In this document: in pieces, positions 12,973 to 25,329 of the stretch
Numbering within the stretch: position 1 is the first letter of the stretch
Layout of the letters: every line of letters begins with the position of its first letter
Assembly: GCA_013433145.1 (NCBI GenBank)
Contig: CM024168.1
Location: forward strand, 7,696,184 to 7,760,183
Source: Ascaris suum
Taxonomy: Eukaryota; Nematoda; Chromadorea; Rhabditida; Ascarididae
Direction: 5' to 3'
Length of the DNA: 64,000 bases
Made by a program: the position numbers and the translations under genes
The notes under the pieces: model-generated
What the model was told of the DNA's origin: nothing
Databases searched by the model: none
The model's input: only the letters and a program-made list of their open reading frames with translations

Positions 12973-14295
12973 CTACTCCTTAATTGGTTGACAAATTGAT
13001 CGTTCCACGGATACGCTTGTATATGGAGGCCGATAGCCGAAGATATAATAGCCGAATGCGATGCCAAGTGTCACCGCAAGACCGAGCCATACGGAAAATG
13101 TCATGAAGACGAGCATCAAAAGGTAACCGAGAATCACTTCAACAGTGAATAGCAGCGTCTGTAGCGCATGTGCTTCGGATAAGGCGCACAAACGGTAACT
13201 GCAATAAATCTTTCAGCTTCACAACAAAGAAATTAGTTCGGTTGTAGTGCATCATGAATGCCTTATTAACGGATCCTTATTTCACTCACTGAAGAAATAT
13301 TGGTTTTTTTTTCTTTTGTGCTCTCAGTTATGAAATTAGGAGAGGTGTATCACGAAGATCTGTCACTTATTCGTACAGGTGATTATAACGCGGTATTTAC
13401 GATCCGGCTGCGATGTCGTTTTTTAAAAATAAAGATGCGTTTTGAAGAGGCTAAAAAGGCTCATTAAAGAAAAAAGATTTCAACGAATCCACATCGAATC
13501 ATGAAAGTACCTGTTCGGTTTTTAAGTGCTTCTTTTTCAAAAATTACTTGGATCTATGCAACTTCTTGAAGTGATATTCCAATCTAAAAGCGCATGCATG
13601 CACTTTGTACATAAAGCACCTGTTTTATTTATAGAACTGTGGATCTAACGAGAGATATCGAGTGGAACATACTTTGTTCGACATGAAAAGCTGGCCGATG
13701 AGTTAATGCTGAGTTTAAAACGCAGACATCTGAGTGCTTCCAAGGCGATGCCAAGAAGGAAAATTGAAACACAGCTTAGTACCATCTCTGAATTGTGGCA
13801 TATTCATTAGCGTAGAATAAATGCTCTAACAAGTATCAATATGTTTTTAGCCTGAATTTCTATGGACATTTTCGACTGCTTCGAATATAATGATGTGCAA
13901 CAATTTTCCACAAGGGCTGATTATGTGAATGCAGCAAAAATCTCAGGAATTTCGAGATAAGCAATCCTTCTATCCGTTAAGACTAACACTTCGAGAAATT
14001 AGAAGGAGTTGAGCGTTTCTCTAATGAAATCTGCGGATCTGCAGCCTTTTGACAATTTTTTTGAGGGATATTCATTGGGGACTTTTGCATGATAGGTTGG
14101 GAAATATTTCACGAGAAATGTCAAACAGAGTATTTTCCAGCAGTTGAAAAATTTAAGTGGATAAGCTACGCGTAACACTAACTCACTCCATGGGGCATCG
14201 ATCAACCAGAAGTCGAATAGAACAGTATCATCGAGAGTGGTATGAAACCACATCCACATGTGGTGCTTATTAATGTCACCACTCATTCTATTCAT
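12973..14295 (-). CDS. Ctr-type copper transporter (SLC31 family), complete, 3 exons
   Basis: Homotrimeric Ctr proteins carry Cu(I) across the plasma or endosomal membrane. Exons are 14295-14187, 13787-13673 and 13198-12973. Donors are GA|GTGAGT and AA|GTATGT, acceptors ATTCAG and TTGCAG. All phases agree, giving 450 nt and 149 residues. The short N-terminus is His/Met-rich (KHHMWMWFH), followed by the family signature DTVLFDFW. Membrane helix 1 reads MVLSCVSIFLLGIALEAL. Helix 2 carries the copper-selective MxxxM motif (MLVFM) and helix 3 the GxxxG packing motif (GIAFG). The protein ends QPIKE and lacks the C-terminal HCH motif of vertebrate CTR1. Length is normal for a short nematode or yeast-type Ctr. 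Intron lengths are 399 and 474 bp. Family assignment is firm; direction of transport and membrane location follow from the family. Confidence 0.88.
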
Positions 14296-14318
14296 CGTTG
14301 ACCACAGGACCACAAGAG

Positions 14319-14340
14319 CTCTTTTAATTCTAAAAGAAAC
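14319..14340 (-). promoter_or_regulatory. Candidate trans-splice acceptor of the Ctr gene
   Basis: On the minus strand CGTTTCTTTTAG ends at 14330, 35 nt before the start codon at 14295. Nematode genes often receive a spliced leader at such a site. It could instead be the 3' end of an ordinary 5'-UTR intron. Confidence 0.45.
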
Positions 14341-16741
14341 GATTAAGAAAATCGCTCTGAACATCGAACGGAAGTTGCACACTTAAAGCCTCATGCAAAC
14401 ATCACTGCAATTTCCTTCCTTCGATGAAAAATTTATTGAAACACGACAAGAGTATAGACTGAAGGAGAAATTCCGATAATCGCACTCTTAGCAGTTGTTT
14501 CAGTTGGTTGTGAGATGTAAATTTCGCTTCGGTTCTAATTATTTCTCGAAGGGGCAAGCACAAATTTTTAGCAAACAAGTTCTGTTCTTTTTTAATTGAC
14601 GCTTTGCGAAAACTAGGTCACTGTGCTACACGAAAGGCGCATTTGCTAAAACCTTTAATGGACCAAACCGCACCCAGATGACTTTCATTATTGCATCAGA
14701 GATTCCTAATCAACTTGCTAGAGCAAGAAAATTATTTCTCCCTACAGCGGCCAATCTGAGAAGAGAATAAATGACGCTGGAACAAAAAGAGAACAAAAAA
14801 CTTGAAATTGGTAGAAGACAATCTTAAAAGGTAAGAGCGGTTGAGAAAGTGATGCGTGTCGACAGTAGGAGGGTTTGTATGATAACGAAGGAAATTGATC
14901 AACAGGCTGAACTGCAGCGGACTCTATGCACAGAGCATCACTGATAACCCAAAGCTGTTGTTTGTTTCCACTGCGAAACCTTCTGATTCTAGCCATTTGA
15001 GCCAATTAACTCGCCGCCGTGCCCTCCATTTTTCGCGATTTTAAAGCGTTTTTTGAAAACATAGCCATGTCAACAGAAACTGTGAATGAAATCATGGCTC
15101 CAGCAAAAACATTCACCGAAAGGCATTACAAAGTCTACCAAAAACAGCTCCCCGCTCATCGAAAAACGCACGAGGGACGCATTCGGTTACTTACGCGTAC
15201 GACATCGACAAGTACAATATAGCTCGAAAACGTATTGTTTGCAGCAGTAATCAGATAACAAGAAAGGCTCATCCCTGGAAGGAGCAGGCCTGTAGGGGCG
15301 TATGTGCAGACTCAACTCGGTAACCACCGGCGAGATCATGCGGTACTCACCTCTGCATTTTGTTCGCACTGTCGACCGCGCCGCAGGGTTCCCTACTGTT
15401 ATATGGGCTGCTCCCCAAGGAAGGCATACTCATGTAAAGTTACTAACTTAAGAATAGTGGCGAAGGCTGGAAGGAACCAACTACTGCGTTATAATGCGAA
15501 AAGAAGCAAGTGCTTCGTTATGATCCACTTTTTGCTCCATTTAAGAAGACTTATACTACTGCGCTAACTCGAAATGAATTAACGCGTGACCGTCTTGCAC
15601 AACAAACTCGATCGACATCAATGGAAGACTGATCCAAGTAAGCTGTATGCGATTTTTTCGTATCTTTAAATGTAACAAAATCCTTTGAAGTTTGGAGGAT
15701 CAGCGTGATAAAGATATATGAGGTTGCACTGAGGCGTACACTATATCATTAAGTTGCGCAATTTTAGCCTTAGTGATTCCTGAATTGAAACTACTTTACA
15801 GACGGATAAGAGAGTGAACGAATGAATACCATCATAAGCAAGTTCGAAAAAGTGCGTAATAGATGAAGAAGCATAGCAGAATGTAAGCTTGGCGACCTCG
15901 ATGAGTCTGGAAAGTTGACTCTGCGACAGCGATGCGATGCACTTCTTGCAACAAAAAAAGTATGAGAAGGCCTATTACCAAGCCATTGAACGAGGAAAGC
16001 CTGGCATTATTCGTTAAGGCCCTGCTGCTCCTAGCAGAGGATGCAGCTAACACTCTGATTCTTGTAAAACTTTCAATGAGAAGTTTTTTCTTTCCATCAC
16101 AAAATGCATTTTGAAATGTATTCTTGGGAAAAACTCATTCTTATACTTTTTCATACCTTTCACATAGGAACAGTTAGCATGAGCACGATGGTCGCATTCG
16201 ATTTATGGAAGGTTACACCGACACAATCAATAAAAGGTTGCTGGAGATGGATCAAAACAAACTTTTAACGCAATTCTTAGATGCACTTAATTTATCGCTG
16301 CTAGTTGACGAGTAAGGAGAAAGCATTGGAACCGTTATACATAAATTCTAAGCAAAAGAAATCGCCTTGTGAGACCTGCTGAGACTCTCAGAATTGAAGA
16401 AACGGTAAATTTTCAACATGCTCTACCTTTGCTTAGGCGGAATTTTTTCCACTTCAAACAATACCTTAGTTGAAACTTTTTAAATCGAAATTCCCCTTTC
16501 CGCTAACGTTTGAAGAGGTGGGGAACAATTCTGAACGTGAATTTTCCTTGAGAATCTACGTGCGTCAATCACCATAGAATGATGACGAAAGGCAAAGGGC
16601 AGCATTCAACGGTTCCGAAATTTGCGTTTCACTTTTCATACGGTAATACTGCAGAAGGCAGTAGATAAAACTAGTAAACAAACATAAATTAGATGCACAA
16701 TTTCCAAAAAATTGAAAAAAGTAAAAATTTCGCAATAATCA
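14330..16741. other. No supported gene
   Basis: Spacer between the Ctr and Rieske genes, which are both on the minus strand. Frames at 14742-15005 (minus) and 15019-15222 (plus) have some protein-like content but lack convincing splice partners. I see no repeat or RNA gene. Confidence 0.45.
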
Positions 16742-19700
16742 TCACACTTTTTGGGTGCCTTTAGTGCCAATCACAATTGTGTTTCCGTCCAAAGTATACG
16801 GTGGAATGCGAAGATTCAAAGGAGCTGGCCCTTTGCGGATTCGACCAGACGCATCAAAATACGCTCCATGGCACGGACATTTGTAGCCTCCAGGAAACTC
16901 ATCGGAGTTCGCTAGAAATTAGCAACATCACATAGTTTTGCATAAGTTTACTGTGCTCTTGAAATGTTTTCCATTCTCCTTTACTAATGCCACCTAAGAT
17001 CTATTATAGACCGTTAATTTCAGCAAGAGAAGGGTGTTATTTTAGCAAACGTCAACTGATAATAATATGAGAATAATCCTAATATGAGAATAAACTGGTA
17101 ATTACTCACATAGGCCAACAAAAGCGATCGGACTGTTGTGCTATCAATTTCGACTTTTGTGTTTTACGTGCACAACCGTAACAGCACCGTTGTTTTTAGC
17201 GCAATTAGGCCTCGTTTCGCTCAACACTTTTATACTAGATCGAAATATGTGTCGAGCAAAGGCATTTCACTCTTTCATATCAAAACCAGTTCATATGCAA
17301 ATTTAATGTTGCTGTCTGCGTCTGCTATTAGCTAAAGATCATGCAAAATTAGTGCTTCCATGTCATTCAATTTAGAAAGCAATAATCGGTAGTCTACAGT
17401 GAAATCCTGACTTCTAGTGAGTAAGTAATGATTTAAAAAAATAGCTAAAAGCAGTGAACACCTCGAAATTTGCCTCCTTTGGCTGAACGCTTAAATATCG
17501 TCCGCTCAAGGACCATATAAATATCGTCTGCTCAAGGATATTCCAGATTTCGCTTGCAGACATCAGCCTACTAAGTTCGAGCGAACTTTAAGAAAACTCC
17601 GCCACCTTTTAAGGCCGTTGCTGCTTTGTTTTGTTTATTAAACGGCTTTACAAAAAAATCAATGAGTTTTAATTTCCACCGTAATACAGCTATACAGCTA
17701 CTTAATCATAAATTCTCTAACTGAAAGGTATTTTAATTTATTTGCTAGAATGGAAGGTGCAGAAAAATAACGCGAAAAGCGGGGAAATTTTAGGATTTAA
17801 GTCAACATTTGATGAGCCTGAACGTTGATTTTCTTGAATATGATTTAGCGGAAGCCCGCTATTTTCGCAATAAAGCTTTGTGGATGAGGAGCCGTACTGC
17901 TCCGCAGAGATTACTAGCGCTTTGCTTCTTAAACTCTTCACGGTGATGAAAATATTTTGCGTTAAAACGCAGCTGGAAGCGTATCGCTTCCTAACGTTCT
18001 TTCGCATCGCTAAGCACAGCGTTCGCAAATGCACAGTTTCAATCAGTATCACTTATGTTTAATACCAACAGCGATTAGTCCTAGTTGTAGACTGGCAGCA
18101 CAAAACCCACCTCAGTTACCTGCTGGATTTCTCTTTCCCCTTGTTCCCATCACCCATACAAAACCATGACAACAAATGATTTGTGCTCACCACGGTGATT
18201 TAGCAGCTTTCTCGGTAGCCGTTGATAACTGATACGAGAAGGATTGAAAATGGGAAAAAAATATGCACTAGTCTTTTTGCTAGAGATGGCAAAGCTTCCA
18301 AGCCGCTTCATCAGTGCGCATATTCTTTCGAGCAGATGCCGGTACTCAGCTCGTCTTTCTTACTTCTCAAGAACTTGGTAAATAACTCTTGCTCAGCTCA
18401 GCAATGCTCATATAGGCACTTACACTTCCCGAGTGGAGTCAGAAATGACTTACGTATTGGTACGCAGCCGAGGTGAGTGCATATGCCAAGTAACACAAGC
18501 CATTCATCTCTCTGAACACGTTCGTCATCATGCTGCGGGTGACGCAGCTGGGCCACATCGACTGCCTTCTCCCTCTTGATTTCGTCATCGGTACGATGCT
18601 TCACAAACACCGGCTTGCCTTGCCATTCATATGTTTTCGTCTGAACGTAACCTTTAACCAGCCATATTCCATCCGATAAAGCTCATTTATGGAGTTAAAG
18701 CTGATAAACGGAACAAGTCTACTGCATTTTAATATTTTCTCTACAGGGTCAACGTTAGAACTCTAACTGTAATTGCAGAGGGTGACTCCGAGTCATTTAA
18801 TATGATGTTTACTCGGTTACGCTCATGTAGAGGAAAACCTTTATGCAACAGGTTGATCCTTTTGTTCGAACATACCTTTGCATGGCAATAATGTTGGACA
18901 CACACTGGATATTGCTGAAATTCCCATCAAGAACTACTTTCCTCACTTTCCTACATGTGGTCTTGCGACTGCTTGTACCGTCTGCCCACTTCATACGCCA
19001 CTCTCTATGTGGTAATCCTTTCTTTTCCTCCACTGAATACTTTTAAATATGTCAGTATAATAGTTCATGATCCACGATTTCAAAAGAAGCAAGAGTTAGG
19101 GTCCCCGTGGATTTTAGCAGCTATCCGTTGGATAGTCATGAGGACAGCGAATGTCGCTTCTTTTAAGTGTATGGCTGGTCCAGAGGAAACATAAAAAAAT
19201 AATGCTGAAGTGGGCACCTCTCCTTCCGGTATTTCATCAAGTTGTACCACTGTGTTCGCAAGTGCCATCTGATCCCTGGCGATGCCCTTGAACGCAATCA
19301 TCGCCTGTACCGATTCCTTGGCTGCCAACAGTGCCATTATTCCACCGACTGGAGCATGAACATCTTATAGCACGCTTAAACGTTTCGAATGGCGAAACAC
19401 AAAGCATTGACTGTGACAAGAGATCTATTTGGCATATTTTTGTCTTCGTGATACTAAACAAACATTGATAACAGCTCTTGGAAATTTTCAAAGAAATATT
19501 TCTTTCATGGAAAACCTAAATTTGGGACCGGCTGACGACGGCTCTATGAGTGGAATGTCGAGTGAAACTGGAAGATGTATAACCGTTTAGTGTCCTCACG
19601 CTGGTCCAATCCGAACCCGCTAGCAACAAGTAAAATTTGTAATTAAAAGTTCAACATCGTTGTTCTCCTCAGTCTTCACCATTCAATACGTCTACTGCTT

Positions 19701-21235
19701 TACTAATTCTGACCAGTATTGCTGTAATATGTTAGTGTTGTATTGTGATGTCTTTCTGCCGCCAGCCTGCTTCTTGTCTTATTTCATATGATATTTGCTC
19801 ATAAACGAACTCCAGTTTTGTTTAACTTATTAAATTTTCTTATGCTAAACATTTCAAGCCAAAGTTTTCAATAGTAAGTTTCATGAGGAGGACATTCCAT
19901 CAGCGTCTCCATAGTTTACCTTACTGGCAGAAACTCACGACACTGTTCCGCCTAATAGTCCTAGCCAACAGAGAATCAAATTTCGTTTTCACATTAGAAT
20001 TCTACAGATGTCGCGTTTCAGTAGGACAACCATCAGTGCCTTAGCAAAACACGATAATTATTTGTACTTCACATTTCCACTTTTTCACTGCTTTAGCACT
20101 TATGGTTCATAAAACTAGTTGCTCTGGCGAGCGTATTCGCGAAAGCTCATATCTTGCCGGCTCCTATCATGCCAAAAAATACGAAATGGATCAGTGAGTA
20201 AGAAATTTGTTTCAGATTTCATCTTATAGCGTGTCTTGTGATCACGAAACCATTTCACTCAGGAAGAAGAACAGTTTGGACTGACCTCCATAATAAATTA
20301 GATGAGGTAACACTCTACGTTGGTCTTCTGTTTGCCTCGCCTCCTTTGTAACATCTAGTGTACTTTCCCGACGATACTCGTCAAATCTTGGAAACCTTAC
20401 ATCCGTATGTGCAAGACGTCGTAAGAGCACTGAAACAGCGATGTGGCACTCCTAAAGGCTACGTCATCACACACATTTCATGTTGCAAGACCTCAACAAC
20501 CAGAAATTGCCGAATATCGGTTCCCAGATCTATTCTGTATGCATTCAGCTTGCGGTTTGTGGCTGAGTTCACAAAAATGTTGCTCTGAAAATTATATAAA
20601 CATTAAACAGCATTCACTGTGCACTGCGTAGGATGACATAGCATTTTTGGCACCAGCATTCCACTCCGCCGGGCGACCGGACGCCTAAATATTCGACATC
20701 AACAACAGAGTCCCAACAACGTCTTTCATTAGGAAAACTAGCTACTTAAATCCTTAATCCAGCAGCGCCTGCAGAATAAAGTTGATTTGCATTCGATGGC
20801 GTCTTTGACTCTCAGTATCCATACGGAACATGGTCAAGTGTAGCGATAAACGGAACATGAGGAAGAGTGTTTTATATATTGGAACCACCACATTTCACCT
20901 TTATAGTTTCAGTATGGGGTTGGAAACTATAAACATGTGGGTATAGATGGTGCACATAGACGGACAGGCATACACATATAAATACAAACACAAATAGGGG
21001 CAGAAGTAACGTGCCGCATGACTTCTTGTGGGAAACTGTAAGAGAGAATTGAAAGGTACAAACATAATTGACCAAACCAAGGAGGCATAAAAACGTGCAG
21101 AAGTATATCTATGTGAAAAAAACAGTTTGTCCATCAAGAAAGCAGAATGATTATGGAAGCAGCCTTACAACTGAATGTGTTGACCAAGGTGGCGGAAATC
21201 GGTCTTGCCAATAGCGACTGAACTGCACTTTCATT
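16742..21235 (-). CDS. Mitochondrial Rieske iron-sulfur protein (cytochrome bc1, isp-1/UQCRFS1 family), divergent cluster loop
   Basis: This subunit passes electrons from quinol to cytochrome c1 at the inner mitochondrial membrane. Solid exons are 20429-20286, 19348-19218, 18640-18454 and 16911-16742; every junction keeps frame. A candidate presequence exon, 21235-21169 ([15 protein letters not shown]), joins in phase, but I did not find the start codon. In order: the pre-helix region ([17 protein letters not shown]), the membrane helix with [10 protein letters not shown], then [27 protein letters not shown], cluster loop 1 CTHLGC, cluster loop 2 CPCHG and [13 protein letters not shown], ending TKGTQKV. 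All four cluster ligands (two Cys, two His) are present. Loop 2 reads CPCHGAYFD instead of CPCHGSHYD, and NLRIP replaces NLEVP. All exons are open, so it seems functional. It may be a paralogue; I cannot tell whether another copy exists. Confidence 0.88.
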
Positions 21236-21292
21236 CTGCTTGGAACCGAGGTTTGTACGCTCGTTAAGTGAGGAGGAATTTCTTGACGGAAT

Positions 21293-21621
21293 TCGCAGAA
21301 TACCTGCCAAACCATTTCTTAGCGCTAACTGTAAATGCCACACCTGAAACGTTAAACATGAGGAGGCTGAAGAAGTGCGCCGGCGATTTTGAAGAACTAC
21401 TGTCGGAGCCGCACAATTATTTATGTAATCACACTCATTGTGCACGCAAATGCAATCCTAAAGACCAATTTGTAATGCAGGTCAGCACCGAACAAATACA
21501 GAAACATAGATATGAGTGAGTAACTGCCTATGGCAAGTGCCAGTTTGTGATTGTATACTTCAGAGCTATGCGGAAATGCGTCACAGCCTATTGCATCCGA
21601 GACGCTTCTTCATCTCACTGA
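21293..21621 (+). CDS. Possible 3' end of a cysteine-rich protein gene
   Basis: The exon ending at 21515 (donor GA|GTGAGT) and a terminal exon 21564-21621 (after ACTTCAG) join in frame across a 48-bp intron, which is typical nematode size. The translation carries a cysteine/histidine-rich stretch LCNHTHCARKCNPKD and ends EAMRKCVTAYCIRDASSSH. The cysteine spacing suggests a disulfide-bonded secreted nematode protein, but I do not recognise the family. The exon start at about 21293 (after ATTCGCAG) is a guess. Upstream exons would have to lie across the opposite-strand Rieske 5' exon, which lowers confidence. The longer frame that reads on from 21551 to 21814 is an alternative. Confidence 0.38.
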
Positions 21622-23126
21622 AGCATTCATTCGAACTCTTCAAGAAAATAGTATGCTGCACATCGCAGGGAAATTCCCCAGTTTTCTAGATTCATACATG
21701 CAGAGACGACCACAAAAAATTCTTCGTTGTGTCTGCGAGCGAATGATAAATTGTTCAGTTGCATTAAGTTGGAAAGACATCTGCATTATGCATTTTGTCC
21801 AAACAAGGTTCTAAGGAGAACTTGAGAAGAATGAATATATAACTATAACAGACGCAAAGGATCTAAATACGTATGCCTGTCTAATCATCAACGAGCAAGA
21901 ATACGTGTTATACCGTAAACGAAGACACCAAAACCAAGATTAAGAAGACAGCGAGGAAGATGGAAATGGAGAACATGAAAGCTAAGTAGGATACCAGAAA
22001 GATGGTGGGGAAATGAGGAAACTGAGGAAGTTTCAGGAAATCACGAGTAACCGGACTGAGCTGGGAAGAGAGGTAGGGCAGAACTGCTAACAAGCGCAAT
22101 AAAGAAACTATAAGAGTGAAGATTGACATGATGCTCTATTCAGCAACCTTGTGGCATCCGTGATTCTTATCTTGCGGCAACTTCTGGGGTTATATTATTT
22201 TATGGTAGCTCCTGTAATGCGTCCTTGAGCCAGATCCCTTGAAATATCATAACTCGGGTTGCTAAGTTTAGAAGAGTGCTCAAACATTTTCCGACGCCTT
22301 GTCACCCTTCGGAAGATCTACGTGACAGCATTAGCAAGGTCTTCTCAGGCCTTTTAAATGTTTCTCTCTTTCAGCGTGGTCGACGTTCCGATTCCCAATA
22401 CACTCGTCCTGAGTTCGCATATTACTCTTATAACACCTTGTTTTTCTGCGGGCTCCTTCTTTGTTAAGCGTACAGTTTAAACAGCATGCTTCGTAACAAA
22501 TTTTATCATGTACTCATATAGAGAGCGATGCCTTCTTCAGAGAAGGCAGAGGAACAGCAGTTACGTTCATCGGCAACTTCCTGCTCCTCACCACGCAGGG
22601 AAACTGCCATTGTAAGATCGCCACTAACCTCTGGGATGCCAACTTATCTCTTCTTCTATGCACCACGTTAGCAGTAGAAACTGAAGCTGTGAAAAATCCC
22701 ACGGTAGCAGTTTTCCTTGGTGATTGCAAAGCGTACTTTTTGCACTCCTGTTTAGACATCAGTTTAGAAGCTGTAAATCTCATTTGGCGCAGCATTCTGC
22801 GCTTTATAAGGAACAGATGTGCTGATCGGATGCTTGTGGCGATTTTTCGCAACCTTACTTCTGGCACGACTTCGTTTTGAAACACCCACCTATAAGATCG
22901 ACCTCATGGCGGCCATGCATTCTTAGAAACTTCGGCCATGAGGTGAACATCAGTATTTACGCTATTAAGACCGTCGAAATAATTGGTGGTATCTGCCGTG
23001 CAATTAGTATTAATGAAGATATCGTCCAGTTAATGGCAATATATTCTCAACTGCGTATGAGCACTATATCTTCTATTTTATTCACGTAACGTCTTGTCAA
23101 AATCGAGAGTGTCCTGCTAACCACTG

Positions 23127-23312
23127 CTAGACTTCTGTTGTGCCTTTGAGGAAGGCTGTAAGGTATGAGACCGCATTTGATTTCAGCAATACTTTGAAAA
23201 GTGTTCTTAATGCTTGAAAGATTAGGACGCGCAAATTGATATTTTTGCAGCACTGAAGCACTAATTCCATTGCTGCTTCGAATGCACTTTGGTTTGGCAA
23301 CGACTTATCTGG
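23127..23312 (-). CDS. Candidate terminal exon or retroelement remnant
   Basis: After a CCTTGCAG acceptor the minus strand stays open for 61 codons to a TAG at 23127. The content is helical and protein-like: PDKSLPNQSAFEAAMELV, then RVLIFQALRTLFKVLL and AFLKGTTEV. LPNQ-x-AF followed by a helix resembles the start of LINE reverse-transcriptase motifs, and DIVLI follows in another frame further on, so a decayed retroelement is as likely as a host exon. I cannot decide between them. Confidence 0.28.
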   Translation of the reverse strand, partial: PDKSLPNQSAFEAAMELVLQCCKNINLRVLIFQALRTLFKVLLKSNAVSYLTAFLKGTTEV

Positions 23313-25329
23313 CTGCAAGGCTGCAAACTACATACCGATCACCAGCCTTGTCCGCCAGTTGTCTTACTTCCCAGAAAAGTCATCAGTTGAACGAGTTTTA
23401 TGACTAAAATTTCAAAGAAAGAGGACAACGGAGGACTCATTTTTGAAGAACCACTTCTATTGCCAAGGATCCAACTTCTCCCAAAATAAGAAAAAAAACA
23501 AGTGAGAGTTTTGTGGGAATTTAACTCAACGGTGGACATTTCTTTCGCATTTTATTCCGTTAGCAATTTACTATAAATATTTCTTTCTAATCTGACGAAA
23601 ATGAAAGCGAAGGCAAATTAGAAACATCACTGCTATGTCATTTCAGTGCTGTCAGTTGCATTCAAACGCATCGCTTCTGACGTATTACTATGTTCGTTTC
23701 GGCGTCGATTGTTGCCATATGTCTGACAAATATCAGTTGATGTGCTTATCAATCAACACAGATTGATGCACTTTTTCCCAGTTTAGAAAAAAGCCTACTA
23801 TGGCGATGGCTGATACCTATCTATGCCCGTATGTTTTAGTGTGACTGTCCAACAACGTATATTAAGTAGTGCTCCGAGTTCATTACCGCCTTACTTTGCA
23901 GTCCTTACTGGAATTCTATGAAGGGCCCTCGCTCCAGAACGGTGACTATCGGTTTTTTGACTACGAGTAAAACGCTCCAAAACTTGGGAACTTTCACGCT
24001 CGAAAAATCCCTCTCCCCACGGAGGGCTTTCAGGACACAAACTTCTGCATGGGTCCTCATGGGACCAAAAATTGCTCCTCTGAGAGAGATGTTTGGAGAA
24101 CCGTCGTTGCCCTCACGAGCATGAAAAAAAAATTCTACGTAGTCGCAGAAGCAAGAGGCAACTGCACGAGAGACACGCCAAAAAGGAACGTAATGTGCGA
24201 GGGTTTTTAGAGAAACATGTATTCACCGCAGCAGAGTCGGAAATGACAAGAAAAGCAACAAGAGAAACATTTAATCACTATTGGCATCAATTCACATCAA
24301 CTCATTGCGTTTGTAAGAGCAAATGCCAGCGAGTATTCTCGCTGCCTATGAATGAACACTAGCATTCTCGAAAACTCGTAAAAGCCATAGCTGTTCCTCT
24401 CACCTTCTTGTTTGTGAAAACAGCTCATTCGAGAAGAAAAGACGCCTAGAATTGTGGCAACTTTTATCAGTTGTTCCTTTCATTTTCCAAAAAAGATCAA
24501 ATGTTGGCAAAGAAAAGTTTCAATGGCCGATTGTTTTTCGTATCCACTGAAATATGTTTGTCAAAAGTAGTCCATGAATTTTGATGAGGGAGATTTCATT
24601 TTAGAAGCACTTTTCAACCACCACCAAGAAACGTTCACCTACTCCTTAAAGAACAAAGAACGTGGGACATACAAGGTGCGAAGATCGAACTCAACTTTTA
24701 GCCACATCTATATTTCATCTAATGATAAGATTACTTCAGGAAATAACAGTGACACTTTCCAAATAAGAAAACCTTGAAAAATTGATCCAAGGCTTAACAC
24801 GCGTTCACCAAATAAACAGAAAGAAAAAATACAAACACAGTGAGAGTTTGAAACAAAAATACACTGATGCGGTTTTAAGGAGCTATCGCAGCATGACTTC
24901 TAAAGGTAAAATAAAGAAAAAGAGCCCAGCCAGTCTGTCTTCAAAATAACTTTTGGTTCTGCCTGTGTTCGCATTAGGCAGCTAATGCGGGAACCAGGTA
25001 TCTGACCACCAAACTTTTGGTTTTCGCAGTTGCATAGGCAGATATTTGATCGTGCACATTCCGCGGAATTGTGAAAAAGTGACCGCTTGCGGTGCTCAGT
25101 GTTAGTTCTTTTGAAAGCAGTTCTTTTTTCAACGGTGCATGTATAAAAATGAAAGCTGTCAGCAAAGGATTTTTGTGGCAGCTCGGCCAGGTGAAAGATG
25201 GATGCAGTAGCGCGCGAAAATGTTTCATATCTTGGCCACTTCCGTGAACCTCATAACGAACGGTGCTCCCACTTTCAATGCTGTGTGAAATTTCACATTT
25301 GCTTAGAAATCATTCTGTTTCCCCTAGTG

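Noticed and set aside
18809..19033. Minus-strand frame inside the Rieske intron
   Set aside because: The Rieske exons at 19348-19218 and 18640-18454 join in frame without it and the family has no insertion at that point.
22514..22885. 123-codon minus-strand open frame starting MFQNEVVPEVRLRK
   Set aside because: Basic composition but no domain, no splice partners and no conserved pattern.
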